The notes under the pieces: model-generated
Databases searched by the model: none
What the model was told of the DNA's origin: nothing
The model's input: the letters and a program-made list of their open reading frames with translations, nothing else
Position numbers and translations under genes: made by a program
Source of the DNA: Kurthia sibirica
GTDB taxonomy: Bacteria > Bacillota > Bacilli > Bacillales_A > Planococcaceae
NCBI RefSeq assembly: GCF_003143975.1
Contig: NZ_QFVR01000027.1
Coordinates: 1-35,623 of the forward strand
Length of the DNA: 35,623 bases
Direction of reading: 5' to 3'
Shown here: piece by piece, positions 25,210-32,257 of the stretch
Numbering within the stretch: position 1 is the stretch's first letter
Layout: each line of letters starts with the position of its first letter

Positions 25210-26718
25210 TTATTCACTCTGTGCTGCTTTTCGTTCAATATACGTTGCCAAAGAGCGTACCATAACTCCCGTACCACCTTTAGGTCCTAAATCATATGCC
25301 GATGAAGTATCGGATGTACCAGCAATATCAAGATGAATCCATGGTGTATCTCCTACAAATTCACCGACAAAGCCACCACCAAAAATCATATGACCATCAC
25401 CACCTGGTGAATTGTTTAAATCTGCGACATCTGATTTACGAATACGTTTTTTATCATTTGATGTCAGTGGCATTAACCAAGTAAATTCCCCTGCTTCCTC
25501 TGTAGCCTCTAGGAATGAATCATAAAATACTTGATCATTTGTGAGTGCACCTGTTTTATCAAAACCAAGTGCTGTAATGACACCTCCTGTTAGTGTCGCA
25601 AGGTCAATAATCGCAGTTGCACCTTGTTGTTTAGCATAAGATACGGCGTCAGCCAACACTAAACGACCTTCCGCATCCGTATTTAGAATCTCTACCGTTT
25701 TACCGCTGTATGTTGTTATCACATCATCTGGTTTGAATGCATTACCATCTATCATATTATCCGTTGACCCAATAACTGCCATGACATTTTGATCGGGGCG
25801 CAGTTCACCGATAATACGCATGGCACCTAGTACTGCAGCTGCTCCGCCCATATCACCTTTCATACCAACGATGCCTGTTTTTGTTTTGATGGAGTAACCG
25901 CCTGTATCAAATGTGACTCCTTTACCAACAAATGTGACAACGTCATCCCAATGATCTTTTGGATTGTATTTGATCGTAATAAGACGCGGTTCTTCTTTAG
26001 AGCCTTTATTGACTGCTAAAATTGCCCCCATCCCTAATTCTTCAAGTTGTGCTTTGTCTAGAATTTCGATATCAAAATCATAGGTTTCAGCAAGTTCTTT
26101 TGCGTAATTTGCTAATGCAGTAGCTGTTAAAATATTACCTGGTTCATTGATTAATTTACGTGCTTCATTAACAGCTGTTGCATAAATTTCACCGACCTCT
26201 AAAGACGCAATAATACTTGTAAGATCTGCCTTTGTAATTATCTTCAATTCATCCAAATGTACATCTGCTAAATTATTGTCCGTTTTATAATTCGCTACAG
26301 TATACGCGCCCATACCCATACCTTCTGTTGCGATAATCGCTGCATCTGTCGCTGGAATTTCTTCCGTAATAAATGAATCTAACCAAAGCGCTGCATTCTC
26401 GACACGCATAGCGTTCAACTGTTTGCCAACTAAACCAAATGCTTCACGCAGTTCTGTTGGTGATATTATTTTACGATTACCTAAGCCGACATATAGCACA
26501 CGTTTCACAGCAACTTTATCACTATAATTAGGTATTTTAGTTATCTTTTTCAATTCAGGGTTAATATCGTGATCCTTTAGCCATGTATTCACTTGTTCAC
26601 CAAATAGCGTAATATAATTTGACCACTCTGCGACATGGTCTTGGTGTTGTGATACACCGACGATTAAAACATCTGCTTCAATTGTGTCGAAATTGTACTG
26701 TTCTTTTGAAAATTGCAT
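25210..26718 (-). CDS. pepA: Leucyl aminopeptidase (M17 family)
   Basis: This cytosolic two-metal aminopeptidase removes N-terminal residues from peptides and is probably hexameric. The C-terminal catalytic domain has GKGVTFDTGGYSIK, GMKGDMGGAAAV and the signature NTDAEGRLVLADA. The N-terminal ~170 residues form the family's regulatory domain. At 502 residues it is full length (B. subtilis YuiE is similar). GGAGG precedes the start. It is monocistronic and divergent from yuiD. Confidence 0.95.
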   Translation of the reverse strand: MQFSKEQYNFDTIEADVLIVGVSQHQDHVAEWSNYITLFGEQVNTWLKDHDINPELKKITKIPNYSDKVAVKRVLYVGLGNRKIISPTELREAFGLVGKQLNAMRVENAALWLDSFITEEIPATDAAIIATEGMGMGAYTVANYKTDNNLADVHLDELKIITKADLTSIIASLEVGEIYATAVNEARKLINEPGNILTATALANYAKELAETYDFDIEILDKAQLEELGMGAILAVNKGSKEEPRLITIKYNPKDHWDDVVTFVGKGVTFDTGGYSIKTKTGIVGMKGDMGGAAAVLGAMRIIGELRPDQNVMAVIGSTDNMIDGNAFKPDDVITTYSGKTVEILNTDAEGRLVLADAVSYAKQQGATAIIDLATLTGGVITALGFDKTGALTNDQVFYDSFLEATEEAGEFTWLMPLTSNDKKRIRKSDVADLNNSPGGDGHMIFGGGFVGEFVGDTPWIHLDIAGTSDTSSAYDLGPKGGTGVMVRSLATYIERKAAQSE

Positions 26719-26809
26719 GTGAATTCCTCCATTTTATTAGTGCGTGTTTTACAGGTTATTATGGTATATTGACGTTACTAACCGTTGTCTTGAAAGGATC
26801 TGACTGAAT

Positions 26810-27283
26810 ATGAGTATATTTCATAATACACCCTTAATGTTAGCAGTTTTTGCTATATTTTTTGCCCAACTGATTAAAATACCCATTTATGGTATTGTTG
26901 AAAAAAAATTTCAGCCAAGCTTCTTCCTATCTACGGGTGGTATGCCTAGTTCACATTCGGCTGCAGTAAGTGCTTTGACTACTGCGATCGGCTTTGAAGC
27001 AGGAATGGATTCCCCACTCTTTGCTGTATCAGCAGTTTTTGCAATTATTGTCATGTTTGATGCAACAGGTATACGTTTTCAAGCAGGCCAGCATGCTCTT
27101 ATTATCAATGAATTACGACGAGATTTCCAACATTTGATTCGTGAAGCGAAAGATTGGCCAGAAAAAGATAGCCAAGAGAAAGTAAAAGAATTAAAAACAT
27201 TATTAGGACATAAAAAAAGTGAAATGGTTTTTGGTGCCATTACTGGTATTTTAATCAGTATCATTTACTATAATTTCTTCTAA
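26810..27283 (+). CDS. yuiD: Divergent PAP2-family (DUF212) membrane protein
   Basis: This 157-residue membrane protein has about four hydrophobic segments and matches the size of B. subtilis YuiD. The characteristic block is FFLSTGGMPSSHSAAVSALTTAIG, which resembles the PSGHS phosphatase motif of PAP2 enzymes, followed by MFDATGIRFQAGQHALIINEL. A lipid or polyprenyl phosphate phosphatase role is possible but unproven for the family. An extended -10 (TGGTATATT, 26762-26770) lies upstream. The downstream end abuts dispersed repeat copy B. Confidence 0.88.
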   Translation: MSIFHNTPLMLAVFAIFFAQLIKIPIYGIVEKKFQPSFFLSTGGMPSSHSAAVSALTTAIGFEAGMDSPLFAVSAVFAIIVMFDATGIRFQAGQHALIINELRRDFQHLIREAKDWPEKDSQEKVKELKTLLGHKKSEMVFGAITGILISIIYYNFF

Positions 27284-27289
27284 AAAAAT

Positions 27290-27510
27290 GAGCCTGAACA
27301 AACGTATTTTCAACAAAGAAAATCCCGTATGATTTTTCGAAATCATACGGGATTATTCATTTCAATTCAATCAATTTCCGCTTCAAAAAACGCTTTCCAC
27401 GGACATGGCTTCACACGCCTTGTCACTGCGTTCCTGTGGGATTTTCAGCGCATTCAATTGATTTGATGATTCGTATGTGAGACAGACTATTTTTGTTCTG
27501 TCTCAGCCTC
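27290..27510. repeat. Dispersed intergenic repeat, copy B
   Basis: This 221 bp element is the inverted-orientation counterpart of 18283-18480. It is longer by about 22 bp because of extra short segments near TGATTGAA. It carries the same CCCGTATGATTT / AAATCATACGGG palindrome (about 27324-27352). Its outer ends AAAAAATGAGCCTGA and TCAGcCTCATTTTTT are complementary except for one base and bear A- and T-runs, so the whole element could sit in the loop of a bidirectional terminator. It fills the gap between the convergent yuiD and yuiB genes almost exactly (6 bp and 9 bp left). Confidence 0.85.
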
Positions 27511-27519
27511 ATTTTTTAA

Positions 27520-27849
27520 TTAAAACATTTGATAGCCGTTTTTCCTCAATAACTTGATAACGATACCAGAAATAATCGCTCCGACTAGGCCACTCGCTAA
27601 AATGATGACATCCGAACTTTGCAAGCTTATTAAACGCTGCCATAGTTGTGGAAATGCTGTTCCTGGTTGGAAAAAATAATCTAAAAACTTTACTTTATCA
27701 ATAATTAAAATAACGATGATTGGATAAATAAAGGCCATTAACCATGTCACTCTTAATAGCATATTTAATAAAAAGCCAATTCCAAAAAAAAGCACGACAA
27801 AAATTAGTATTGATAAAACCAATTGTATAATTGAAATGCTACCACCCAT
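27520..27849 (-). CDS. yuiB: YuiB-like membrane protein
   Basis: This small membrane protein has 109 residues and three hydrophobic segments: IQLVLSILIFVVLFFGIGFLLNMLL, WLMAFIYPIIVILII and SDVIILASGLVGAIISGIVI. Size and the yui neighbourhood fit B. subtilis YuiB, whose function is unknown. The frame opens at 27864, but GGAGG 8 nt before the ATG at 27849 sets the start. It follows the Nudix gene by 72 bp and may be co-transcribed with it. Confidence 0.72.
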   Translation of the reverse strand: MGGSISIIQLVLSILIFVVLFFGIGFLLNMLLRVTWLMAFIYPIIVILIIDKVKFLDYFFQPGTAFPQLWQRLISLQSSDVIILASGLVGAIISGIVIKLLRKNGYQMF

Positions 27850-27921
27850 GTCAGAAACCTCCAATATGTATTGCCATTAGTTTACATGATTGGTTGTTAT
27901 CTTTCAAATATGACAATCATT

Positions 27922-28413
27922 TTAAAAAAATAATTTATACTCTGTATAACCAAAAACATTATCCTTGTCTAATTCAGATAATGTTTTTGGTTTTGCCGTT
28001 AATTCTAAGGCCATTAATTCCATGATCATCAATGATGTTCGTTCATCTTTTTTTAGAAGCTCTGGTGACATCCAACATGCCTCATACAATTCGTTTAACT
28101 GTGGCACTATTTGTTGTTCCATAGAATTTGCTGTCAACAAAAATACTGCCATATTATCGCTAATATCATATTTTATAACACCTGTTCGAAAGCCTAAAAG
28201 CCCTTGAATAGAAGGTTTGACATTTGTTTCTTCTTCTAACTCACGTAGACAAGCTTGATCGACCGTTTCCCCGGGCTGCACAAAACCTGCCGGCAAAGAC
28301 CATTTACCATCGAGGCCACTATAACGTTTTCTGACGACAAGCCATTCACCATTTTCATTGATGACTAAACCTGCAACGCCTAACCAAACTCTCGTATGTT
28401 CACTTTTTTCCAT
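27922..28413 (-). CDS. Nudix hydrolase
   Basis: This cytoplasmic enzyme hydrolyses nucleoside diphosphates linked to another moiety; the exact substrate is unknown. The complete Nudix box is at 43-65: GFVQPGETVDQACLRELEEETNV, with all Gly, Glu and Arg positions conserved. The 163-residue length is normal. A GAAAGGAAG precedes the start. It lies between the yutM terminator and yuiB. Confidence 0.88.
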   Translation of the reverse strand: MEKSEHTRVWLGVAGLVINENGEWLVVRKRYSGLDGKWSLPAGFVQPGETVDQACLRELEEETNVKPSIQGLLGFRTGVIKYDISDNMAVFLLTANSMEQQIVPQLNELYEACWMSPELLKKDERTSLMIMELMALELTAKPKTLSELDKDNVFGYTEYKLFF

Positions 28414-28492
28414 CAGCCATCTTCCTTTCTCTATAACCTATCCTTTCATATTAATAGATTCCCTCTTTTTACGCACTTCATACACCTAAATA

Positions 28493-28528
28493 AAAAAACC
28501 CAATCAGCTGACGCTGATTGGGTTTTTT
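28493..28528. terminator. Terminator of yutM
   Basis: A perfect 16 bp stem AAAAAACCCAATCAGC (28493-28508) / GCTGATTGGGTTTTTT (28513-28528) has a 4 nt loop. It lies 13 bp after the yutM stop on the minus strand and insulates the Nudix gene. Confidence 0.92.
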
Positions 28529-28541
28529 GTACGTTTTACTA

Positions 28542-28904
28542 TTAGCAATTACCTGGAGTACCTGCTTTAGTCGCTGTACGGAATGATGTTCCGCAGCCAC
28601 ATGAAGCTGTAGCATTTGGATTGTCGATTGTGAAACCGCCGCCCATAAGTGATTGTTTATAATCAATTACTGTGCCGTTTAAAATATCTGCATCTGCTTT
28701 TGAAACGATTATATTTAATCCGAATTCATTCAACTCGAAATCATCTTCTTGTTTTTCAGTATCAAAGCCCATGCCATATGTGAGACCACTACAGCCACCA
28801 CCTTTAATCGAAACACGTAAGTATGAATTTTCTTCTTCGTTATTTTTCATCATTTCTTTAATATGAAATACCGCTGATTCGGTAATATCTACAATTTGTG
28901 TCAT
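28542..28904 (-). CDS. yutM: A-type iron-sulfur carrier (HesB/IscA family)
   Basis: It delivers Fe-S clusters or iron to client proteins in the cytoplasm. The three cluster-binding cysteines are in GGGCSGLTYG and CGCGTSF near the C-terminus. It has exactly 120 residues, as B. subtilis YutM. The frame extends to 28934, but GAAGGTG supports the ATG at 28904. A putative promoter TTTACT-17-TATGAT lies just upstream on the minus strand. It is one of four Fe-S-related genes within 7 kb (with yutI, yuzB and lipA). Confidence 0.92.
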   Translation of the reverse strand: MTQIVDITESAVFHIKEMMKNNEEENSYLRVSIKGGGCSGLTYGMGFDTEKQEDDFELNEFGLNIIVSKADADILNGTVIDYKQSLMGGGFTIDNPNATASCGCGTSFRTATKAGTPGNC

Positions 28905-28997
28905 ATGCTTCACCTTCTTTCTATATTCTATCATATCAATTTTACAGCAAAGAGTAAAATATCTTCTCTCATGTTATATACGCCCTTTTCCAATGTC

Positions 28998-29026
28998 TAT
29001 ATGGTATAATAGTCTTATACCATATA
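28998..29026. promoter_or_regulatory. 12+12 bp palindromic operator over the DUF2225 promoter
   Basis: TATATGGTATAA (28998-29009), N5, TTATACCATATA (29015-29026) are perfect inverted arms. The left arm contains an extended -10 element TGGTATAAT (29002-29010) for the downstream gene. A repressor bound here would cover the -10 and start point. There is no T-run, and the position between divergent genes argues against a terminator. Confidence 0.55.
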
Positions 29027-29047
29027 TAAGAAGTGGGGACTGTTAAT

Positions 29048-29725
29048 ATGGAAATTATTCCTTATTTTGATAAACTAATGACATGTATTCATTGTCAAAA
29101 AGACTTTACTACTACTAAAATACGGAAATCCACTATAAAACTTGAGCATACTGACTCGGATTTTAGAGCTGTCTATAAAACTGTGAATCCTATGTACTAT
29201 AATGTCTTCGTATGTGAACATTGCGGCTTAGCTTTTACAGAAGATTTCTCAAAATACTTTGCACCAGGCTCAGCCGACATGCTTAAAAAAAGAATTTGTG
29301 ATCACTGGGAGCCTCACTCATTTAGTGGTGAAAGATCTTTAATTCAAGCGATTCAGACTTATCAATTGGCCATTATTTGTGGTGAAATAAAAAAAGAAAA
29401 ACATATTATCTTAGCAGGACTTGCCCTTAGAACAGCATGGTTGTATCGAGAGCAAGATAAAATCGAGTGGGAGCTACGTTTTTTAGAAAGTGCACGAGAA
29501 GAATATATTGAAAGCTACTTAGTCGGCGATTATGCTGGTTCCACTATGACAGAATTAAAAGTACTCTTTTTAGTCGGTGAATTATCACGTAGACTGGGTG
29601 ATTTCACCATGGCTACTAAATATTTTTCTAAAATAATTGAACAACAAAATACGACGACTGAAATAAGTATTTTGAAAAAAACAAAGGCTATTTGGCAGGA
29701 AATGCGCGACAATAAAAAAGATTGA
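29048..29725 (+). CDS. DUF2225 family protein
   Basis: This 225-residue cytoplasmic protein has a putative N-terminal zinc-ribbon, CIHCQKDF and CEHCGLAF (two CxxC pairs about 45 residues apart), and a helical C-terminal part. The C-terminal part looks like TPR-type repeats: ERSLIQAIQTYQLAIICGE, RTAWLYREQDKIEWELRFLESA, LVGELSRRLGDFTMATKYFSKII. These fit the DUF2225 family, whose function is unknown. The open frame begins at 29033 with a GTG that forms part of the ribosome binding site GTGGGGA, so the ATG at 29048 is preferred. Its promoter lies under a long palindrome. Confidence 0.8.
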   Translation: MEIIPYFDKLMTCIHCQKDFTTTKIRKSTIKLEHTDSDFRAVYKTVNPMYYNVFVCEHCGLAFTEDFSKYFAPGSADMLKKRICDHWEPHSFSGERSLIQAIQTYQLAIICGEIKKEKHIILAGLALRTAWLYREQDKIEWELRFLESAREEYIESYLVGDYAGSTMTELKVLFLVGELSRRLGDFTMATKYFSKIIEQQNTTTEISILKKTKAIWQEMRDNKKD

Positions 29726-29754
29726 CACGCATACTCTGCCATCTATCATAATAC

Positions 29755-29792
29755 AAAAAAACAGGGACATCGAACAAATCGACGTCCCTGTT
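29755..29792 (-). terminator. Terminator of yutI
   Basis: AACAGGGAC-TCGA arms (29760-29773 with 29779-29792) form a 14 bp stem with one mismatch. The A-run at 29755-29761 becomes the U-tract on the minus-strand transcript. It lies 6 bp after the yutI stop. Confidence 0.85.
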
Positions 29793-29798
29793 ATCTAT

Positions 29799-30020
29799 TT
29801 AGAATACTTGTTCAACCTCTACAACGCCTGGTACTTCTTCTAATAATGCGCGTTCAATACCAGCTTTAAGTGTAATTGTAGAACTTGGGCAGCTACCGCA
29901 TGCTCCTAGTAAACGTAGTTTTACGATTCCATCTTCAATGTCGACTAATTCACAGTCACCGCCGTCACGTAAAAGGAACGGACGTAATTTATCTAATACT
30001 TCTTGTACTTGTTCTGTCAT
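29799..30020 (-). CDS. yutI: NifU C-terminal domain (Nfu-type) Fe-S carrier
   Basis: This small Fe-S cluster carrier has 73 residues and consists only of the NifU C-terminal domain. The cluster-binding CxxC is in [39 protein letters not shown] precedes it. B. subtilis YutI is longer (about 111 residues), so this is a minimal version; the N-terminus [21 protein letters not shown] looks complete and AAAGGAG precedes the start. It probably supplies clusters to proteins such as LipA, encoded nearby. Confidence 0.9.
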   Translation of the reverse strand: MTEQVQEVLDKLRPFLLRDGGDCELVDIEDGIVKLRLLGACGSCPSSTITLKAGIERALLEEVPGVVEVEQVF

Positions 30021-30276
30021 GTTATATCGACTCCTTTCCCTAAAATCATTATAATCTGTGCACTAGTAAAATGAAAGTATTTCTCACTGATATTTTCTAC
30101 TGTCACATATTATAAGCATACCTTATTAAGAAAATAATTCAACAAGCTTCAGCCAAAAGTATGAAGTTATTTCAAACATTCTTTATCATTTAGAATGAAG
30201 TAATTGAAAAAAAAACTATTTAATAGTACGCTATAATTGAACATCAAATATACTAACAAAGCGAGGTTGATTTACT

Positions 30277-30609
30277 ATGTCAGAGCATGCTGTTATTGTC
30301 GAAATACTCGGTGCTAGCATTCAATGTGCAAGCTGCGTGAATGCACCATCTTCCATTGATACATATGAATGGTTGGAAGCTGCAATCGGTCGTAAATACC
30401 CTGACCAACCCTTTACAATTACATATATTAATATTGAAGAACCGATTGTAGATGCACGTCATATGGAATGGGTAGAAAAGATTAATAATGACGAACTTTT
30501 CTACCCTCTTGTTCTCGTGAATAATACAGTCGTTGGTGAGGGCTTCATTCAACTCCCACCTGTTTATAAAGCACTTGAACAATTTGGTTTTCAAGCACCC
30601 GCTAAATAA
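30277..30609 (+). CDS. yuzD: YuzD family protein (DUF1462), thioredoxin-like
   Basis: This 110-residue cytoplasmic protein of the DUF1462 family is thought to have a thioredoxin-like fold. A CASC motif (CxxC) follows the first strand: VEILGASIQCASCVNAPSS. The later part, FYPLVLVNNTVVGEGFIQLPPVYKAL, resembles the cis-Pro and final helix of thioredoxin/glutaredoxin folds. The function is unknown. GAGG lies 10 nt before the ATG. It is divergent from yutI, an arrangement also seen in B. subtilis, which suggests a role with the Nfu carrier (inference). The 256 bp intergenic region holds a TATAAT at about 30231-30236 and nothing else clear. Confidence 0.85.
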   Translation: MSEHAVIVEILGASIQCASCVNAPSSIDTYEWLEAAIGRKYPDQPFTITYINIEEPIVDARHMEWVEKINNDELFYPLVLVNNTVVGEGFIQLPPVYKALEQFGFQAPAK

Positions 30610-30652
30610 CAAATAGAGGTTTGCATGCTGATCCTCACATCGTCAACCAAAG

Positions 30653-30695
30653 AACAGGCATCAGCTAGTCCAAAGTGGACTAGCTGATGCCTGTT
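30653..30695. terminator. 20 bp perfect hairpin between yuzD and yutJ
   Basis: AACAGGCATCAGCTAGTCCA (30653-30672) pairs perfectly with its complement at 30676-30695 around a 3 nt loop. No real T-run follows on either strand (TTTCTC on plus). It sits between convergent genes, so it probably stops or protects both transcripts, but it is not a standard intrinsic terminator. Confidence 0.6.
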
Positions 30696-30712
30696 TCTCA
30701 TTGAATAATGGC

Positions 30713-31780
30713 TTAACCGTTTTGGTTTTTATACATCCAAAGTAGCCCTGATTTCATTAAGCGAGCAATACGTCCCGTAACAGTTGTATCTGCTAAATAA
30801 ACAAAACCTTGTTTTTTGCCTAATGCACCCATGAAACCTTTTAATTTAATATCTGGCATTTTTTCTGGTAATGTCTCATTTGCCCAAATGCGCTTAAGTG
30901 TAACAACAATTTGTTCACCCTGTTCTTCAGCAAGCTGGGCACTTGGTCCAAATTGAGATGCTGCACAATCACCTACGATGTATACAGATGAATCTATCGG
31001 TAATTGCATATACTGATTGACCGCTACACGACCTTGTTTTAACTCGACTCCAGCCATATTGCGTACGACGCTAACTGGACGAATACCTGCTGTCCATACA
31101 ACAAGATCTACATTAATTTGATCCTCGTGATTAAAAAGTGCTGTTTTTTCGACTTTTTTAATATTCGAGTTTGCAATTACTTCTACGTTATTTTTATCGA
31201 ACCATTTTTGAACATATTTTGACAGACGTTCTGGAAAGTCTTTTAAAATACGTGGGCCACGATCAAATAATTTAATTTTTAAATCTGAACGACTTTCACG
31301 TAATTCTGATGCTAATTCAATACCCGATAGTCCAGCTCCAACAACACCTATTGTTGCGCCAGAAGGTAATGCTGATATAGCATCATATGCTTTTCGTGAT
31401 TTTGCCATCGTTTGAATGCTCAATGAATTTTCCGCTGCGCCAGGTACATTATGATAATTATCTTCACAACCAAGGCCAACAACTAGATCATCATAGGCAA
31501 TTTTTTTGCCATCTTCTAATAGCACCATTTTTTGTTGACGGTCAATTTCAGTTACTTCTCCATAAACAATCGATAAACGCTCATGCTCCGGAAAAGCTAC
31601 GCGCATATGTGTTTCTGGCGTAGTACCAGCCGCTAGGGCGTAAAATTCTGTTTTCAAGCTATGATATGGCGCTCGGTCGATTAGCGTAATTTGAACGTCC
31701 TGTGGCAAGTTATTTGGTAAAAGGCGCAATAGGATGCGCATATTACCATATCCACCACCTAATAGTACTAGGTTTTTCAT
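30713..31780 (-). CDS. yutJ: NADH dehydrogenase-like FAD oxidoreductase
   Basis: This is a type II NADH dehydrogenase-like flavoprotein that would pass electrons from NADH to a quinone or another acceptor. The N-terminal FAD-binding fold is LVLLGGGYGNMRILL (4-18), the NAD(P)-binding fold is IGVVGAGLSGIELASEL (about 158-174), and the second FAD block is VYIVGDCAAS. At 355 residues it has the length of B. subtilis YutJ, shorter than Ndh (about 392) or YumB (about 406). The frame extends to 31828, but GGAGAA before the ATG at 31780 fits. Its promoter overlaps a Rex-type operator, which suits a NADH-consuming enzyme. Confidence 0.9.
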   Translation of the reverse strand: MKNLVLLGGGYGNMRILLRLLPNNLPQDVQITLIDRAPYHSLKTEFYALAAGTTPETHMRVAFPEHERLSIVYGEVTEIDRQQKMVLLEDGKKIAYDDLVVGLGCEDNYHNVPGAAENSLSIQTMAKSRKAYDAISALPSGATIGVVGAGLSGIELASELRESRSDLKIKLFDRGPRILKDFPERLSKYVQKWFDKNNVEVIANSNIKKVEKTALFNHEDQINVDLVVWTAGIRPVSVVRNMAGVELKQGRVAVNQYMQLPIDSSVYIVGDCAASQFGPSAQLAEEQGEQIVVTLKRIWANETLPEKMPDIKLKGFMGALGKKQGFVYLADTTVTGRIARLMKSGLLWMYKNQNG

Positions 31781-31832
31781 AGAATTCTCCTTTAATATGT
31801 CTATTTCGTTACAATAATTAGTATCCATTAAG

Positions 31833-31861
31833 AGTATAAACGATTGTGATTAATTTCACAA
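31833..31861 (-). promoter_or_regulatory. Promoter of yutJ
   Basis: The minus strand has TTGTGA (31856-31861), a 17 bp spacer and TATACT (31833-31838), about 53 bp before the start codon. The -35 box and most of the spacer are inside the first Rex-type box. Confidence 0.65.
31844..31861. promoter_or_regulatory. Rex-type operator 1
   Basis: TTGTGATTAATTTCACAA matches the Rex consensus TTGTGAAN4TTCACAA in all fixed positions but one. It covers the -35 region and spacer of the yutJ promoter, so binding should block yutJ transcription. Confidence 0.65.
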
Positions 31862-31866
31862 TATCT

Positions 31867-31884
31867 TTGTGATAAATTTCACAA
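31867..31884. promoter_or_regulatory. Rex-type operator 2
   Basis: TTGTGATAAATTTCACAA is a second box with the same single deviation from the Rex consensus. It is centred 23 bp from operator 1, about two helical turns, which would place two dimers on the same face. It also lies 15 bp upstream of the yuzB -35 box. Confidence 0.65.
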
Positions 31885-31898
31885 ATGAATTTGATTAA

Positions 31899-31927
31899 TT
31901 GACGAATGCCTAAAAAAATAGTACTAT
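31899..31927 (+). promoter_or_regulatory. Promoter of yuzB
   Basis: TTGACG (31899-31904), 17 bp spacer, TACTAT (31922-31927), about 26 bp before the yuzB start. It is a good sigma-A promoter. Confidence 0.65.
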
Positions 31928-31953
31928 CCCTTGTAGAGACGAGGTGACGTAAT

Positions 31954-32190
31954 ATGAATCCATTAGTAGAATTTTGCGTCAGCAACCTAGTGAATGGCTC
32001 ACAAGATACTTTTGAAACATTAGAAAATGACCCGAATATTGATGTACTTGAATACGGTTGCTTAAGTTATTGTACCCGTTGTTCAGATACTTTATATGCA
32101 TTAGTTAATGGCGAGATGGTAGAAGCTGATACTCCTGAAGAGCTGACGAAGAAAATTTATCAATTTATTGAAGAAAATCCACTATTTTAA
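31954..32190 (+). CDS. yuzB: YuzB family protein (DUF1450) with CX3CX2C motif
   Basis: This is a 78-residue acidic cytoplasmic protein, the same length as B. subtilis YuzB (DUF1450). Four cysteines stand out: Cys8 (EFCVSN) and Cys36, Cys40, Cys43 (GCLSYCTRC), a CX3CX2C arrangement able to hold an Fe-S cluster or zinc. The N-terminal CVSNL...[15 protein letters not shown] resembles thioredoxin-like ferredoxins, but the function is unknown. GAGGTGAC precedes the ATG. It is divergent from yutJ and shares the Rex-box intergenic region. Confidence 0.88.
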   Translation: MNPLVEFCVSNLVNGSQDTFETLENDPNIDVLEYGCLSYCTRCSDTLYALVNGEMVEADTPEELTKKIYQFIEENPLF

Positions 32191-32208
32191 TATAGTATTT
32201 AACAACAT

Positions 32209-32257
32209 AAAATCCCAGTGCCTGACGATTTATTTGTCAGGCACTGGGATTTTTTTA
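32209..32257. terminator. Bidirectional terminator of yuzB and yutF
   Basis: AAAATCCCAGTGCCTGAC (32209-32226) pairs perfectly over 18 bp with 32236-32253, loop 9 nt, with T7 on the plus strand. The yutF stop codon (32255-32257) lies within the T-run. Confidence 0.92.

Noticed and set aside
30280-30612. 110-codon minus-strand frame exactly opposite yuzD
   Set aside because: yuzD on the plus strand has an RBS, a family match and the CxxC motif; the opposite frame has no RBS or recognisable domain.
31844-31884. Reading the two palindromes as CcpA (cre) or CRP/FNR-type sites
   Set aside because: They lack the central CG and length of cre and, although similar to TGTGA-N6-TCACA of CRP/FNR, the full TTGTGA-N6-TCACAA with T-rich centre and the NADH dehydrogenase context fit Rex best. 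An FNR-type protein is not fully excluded.
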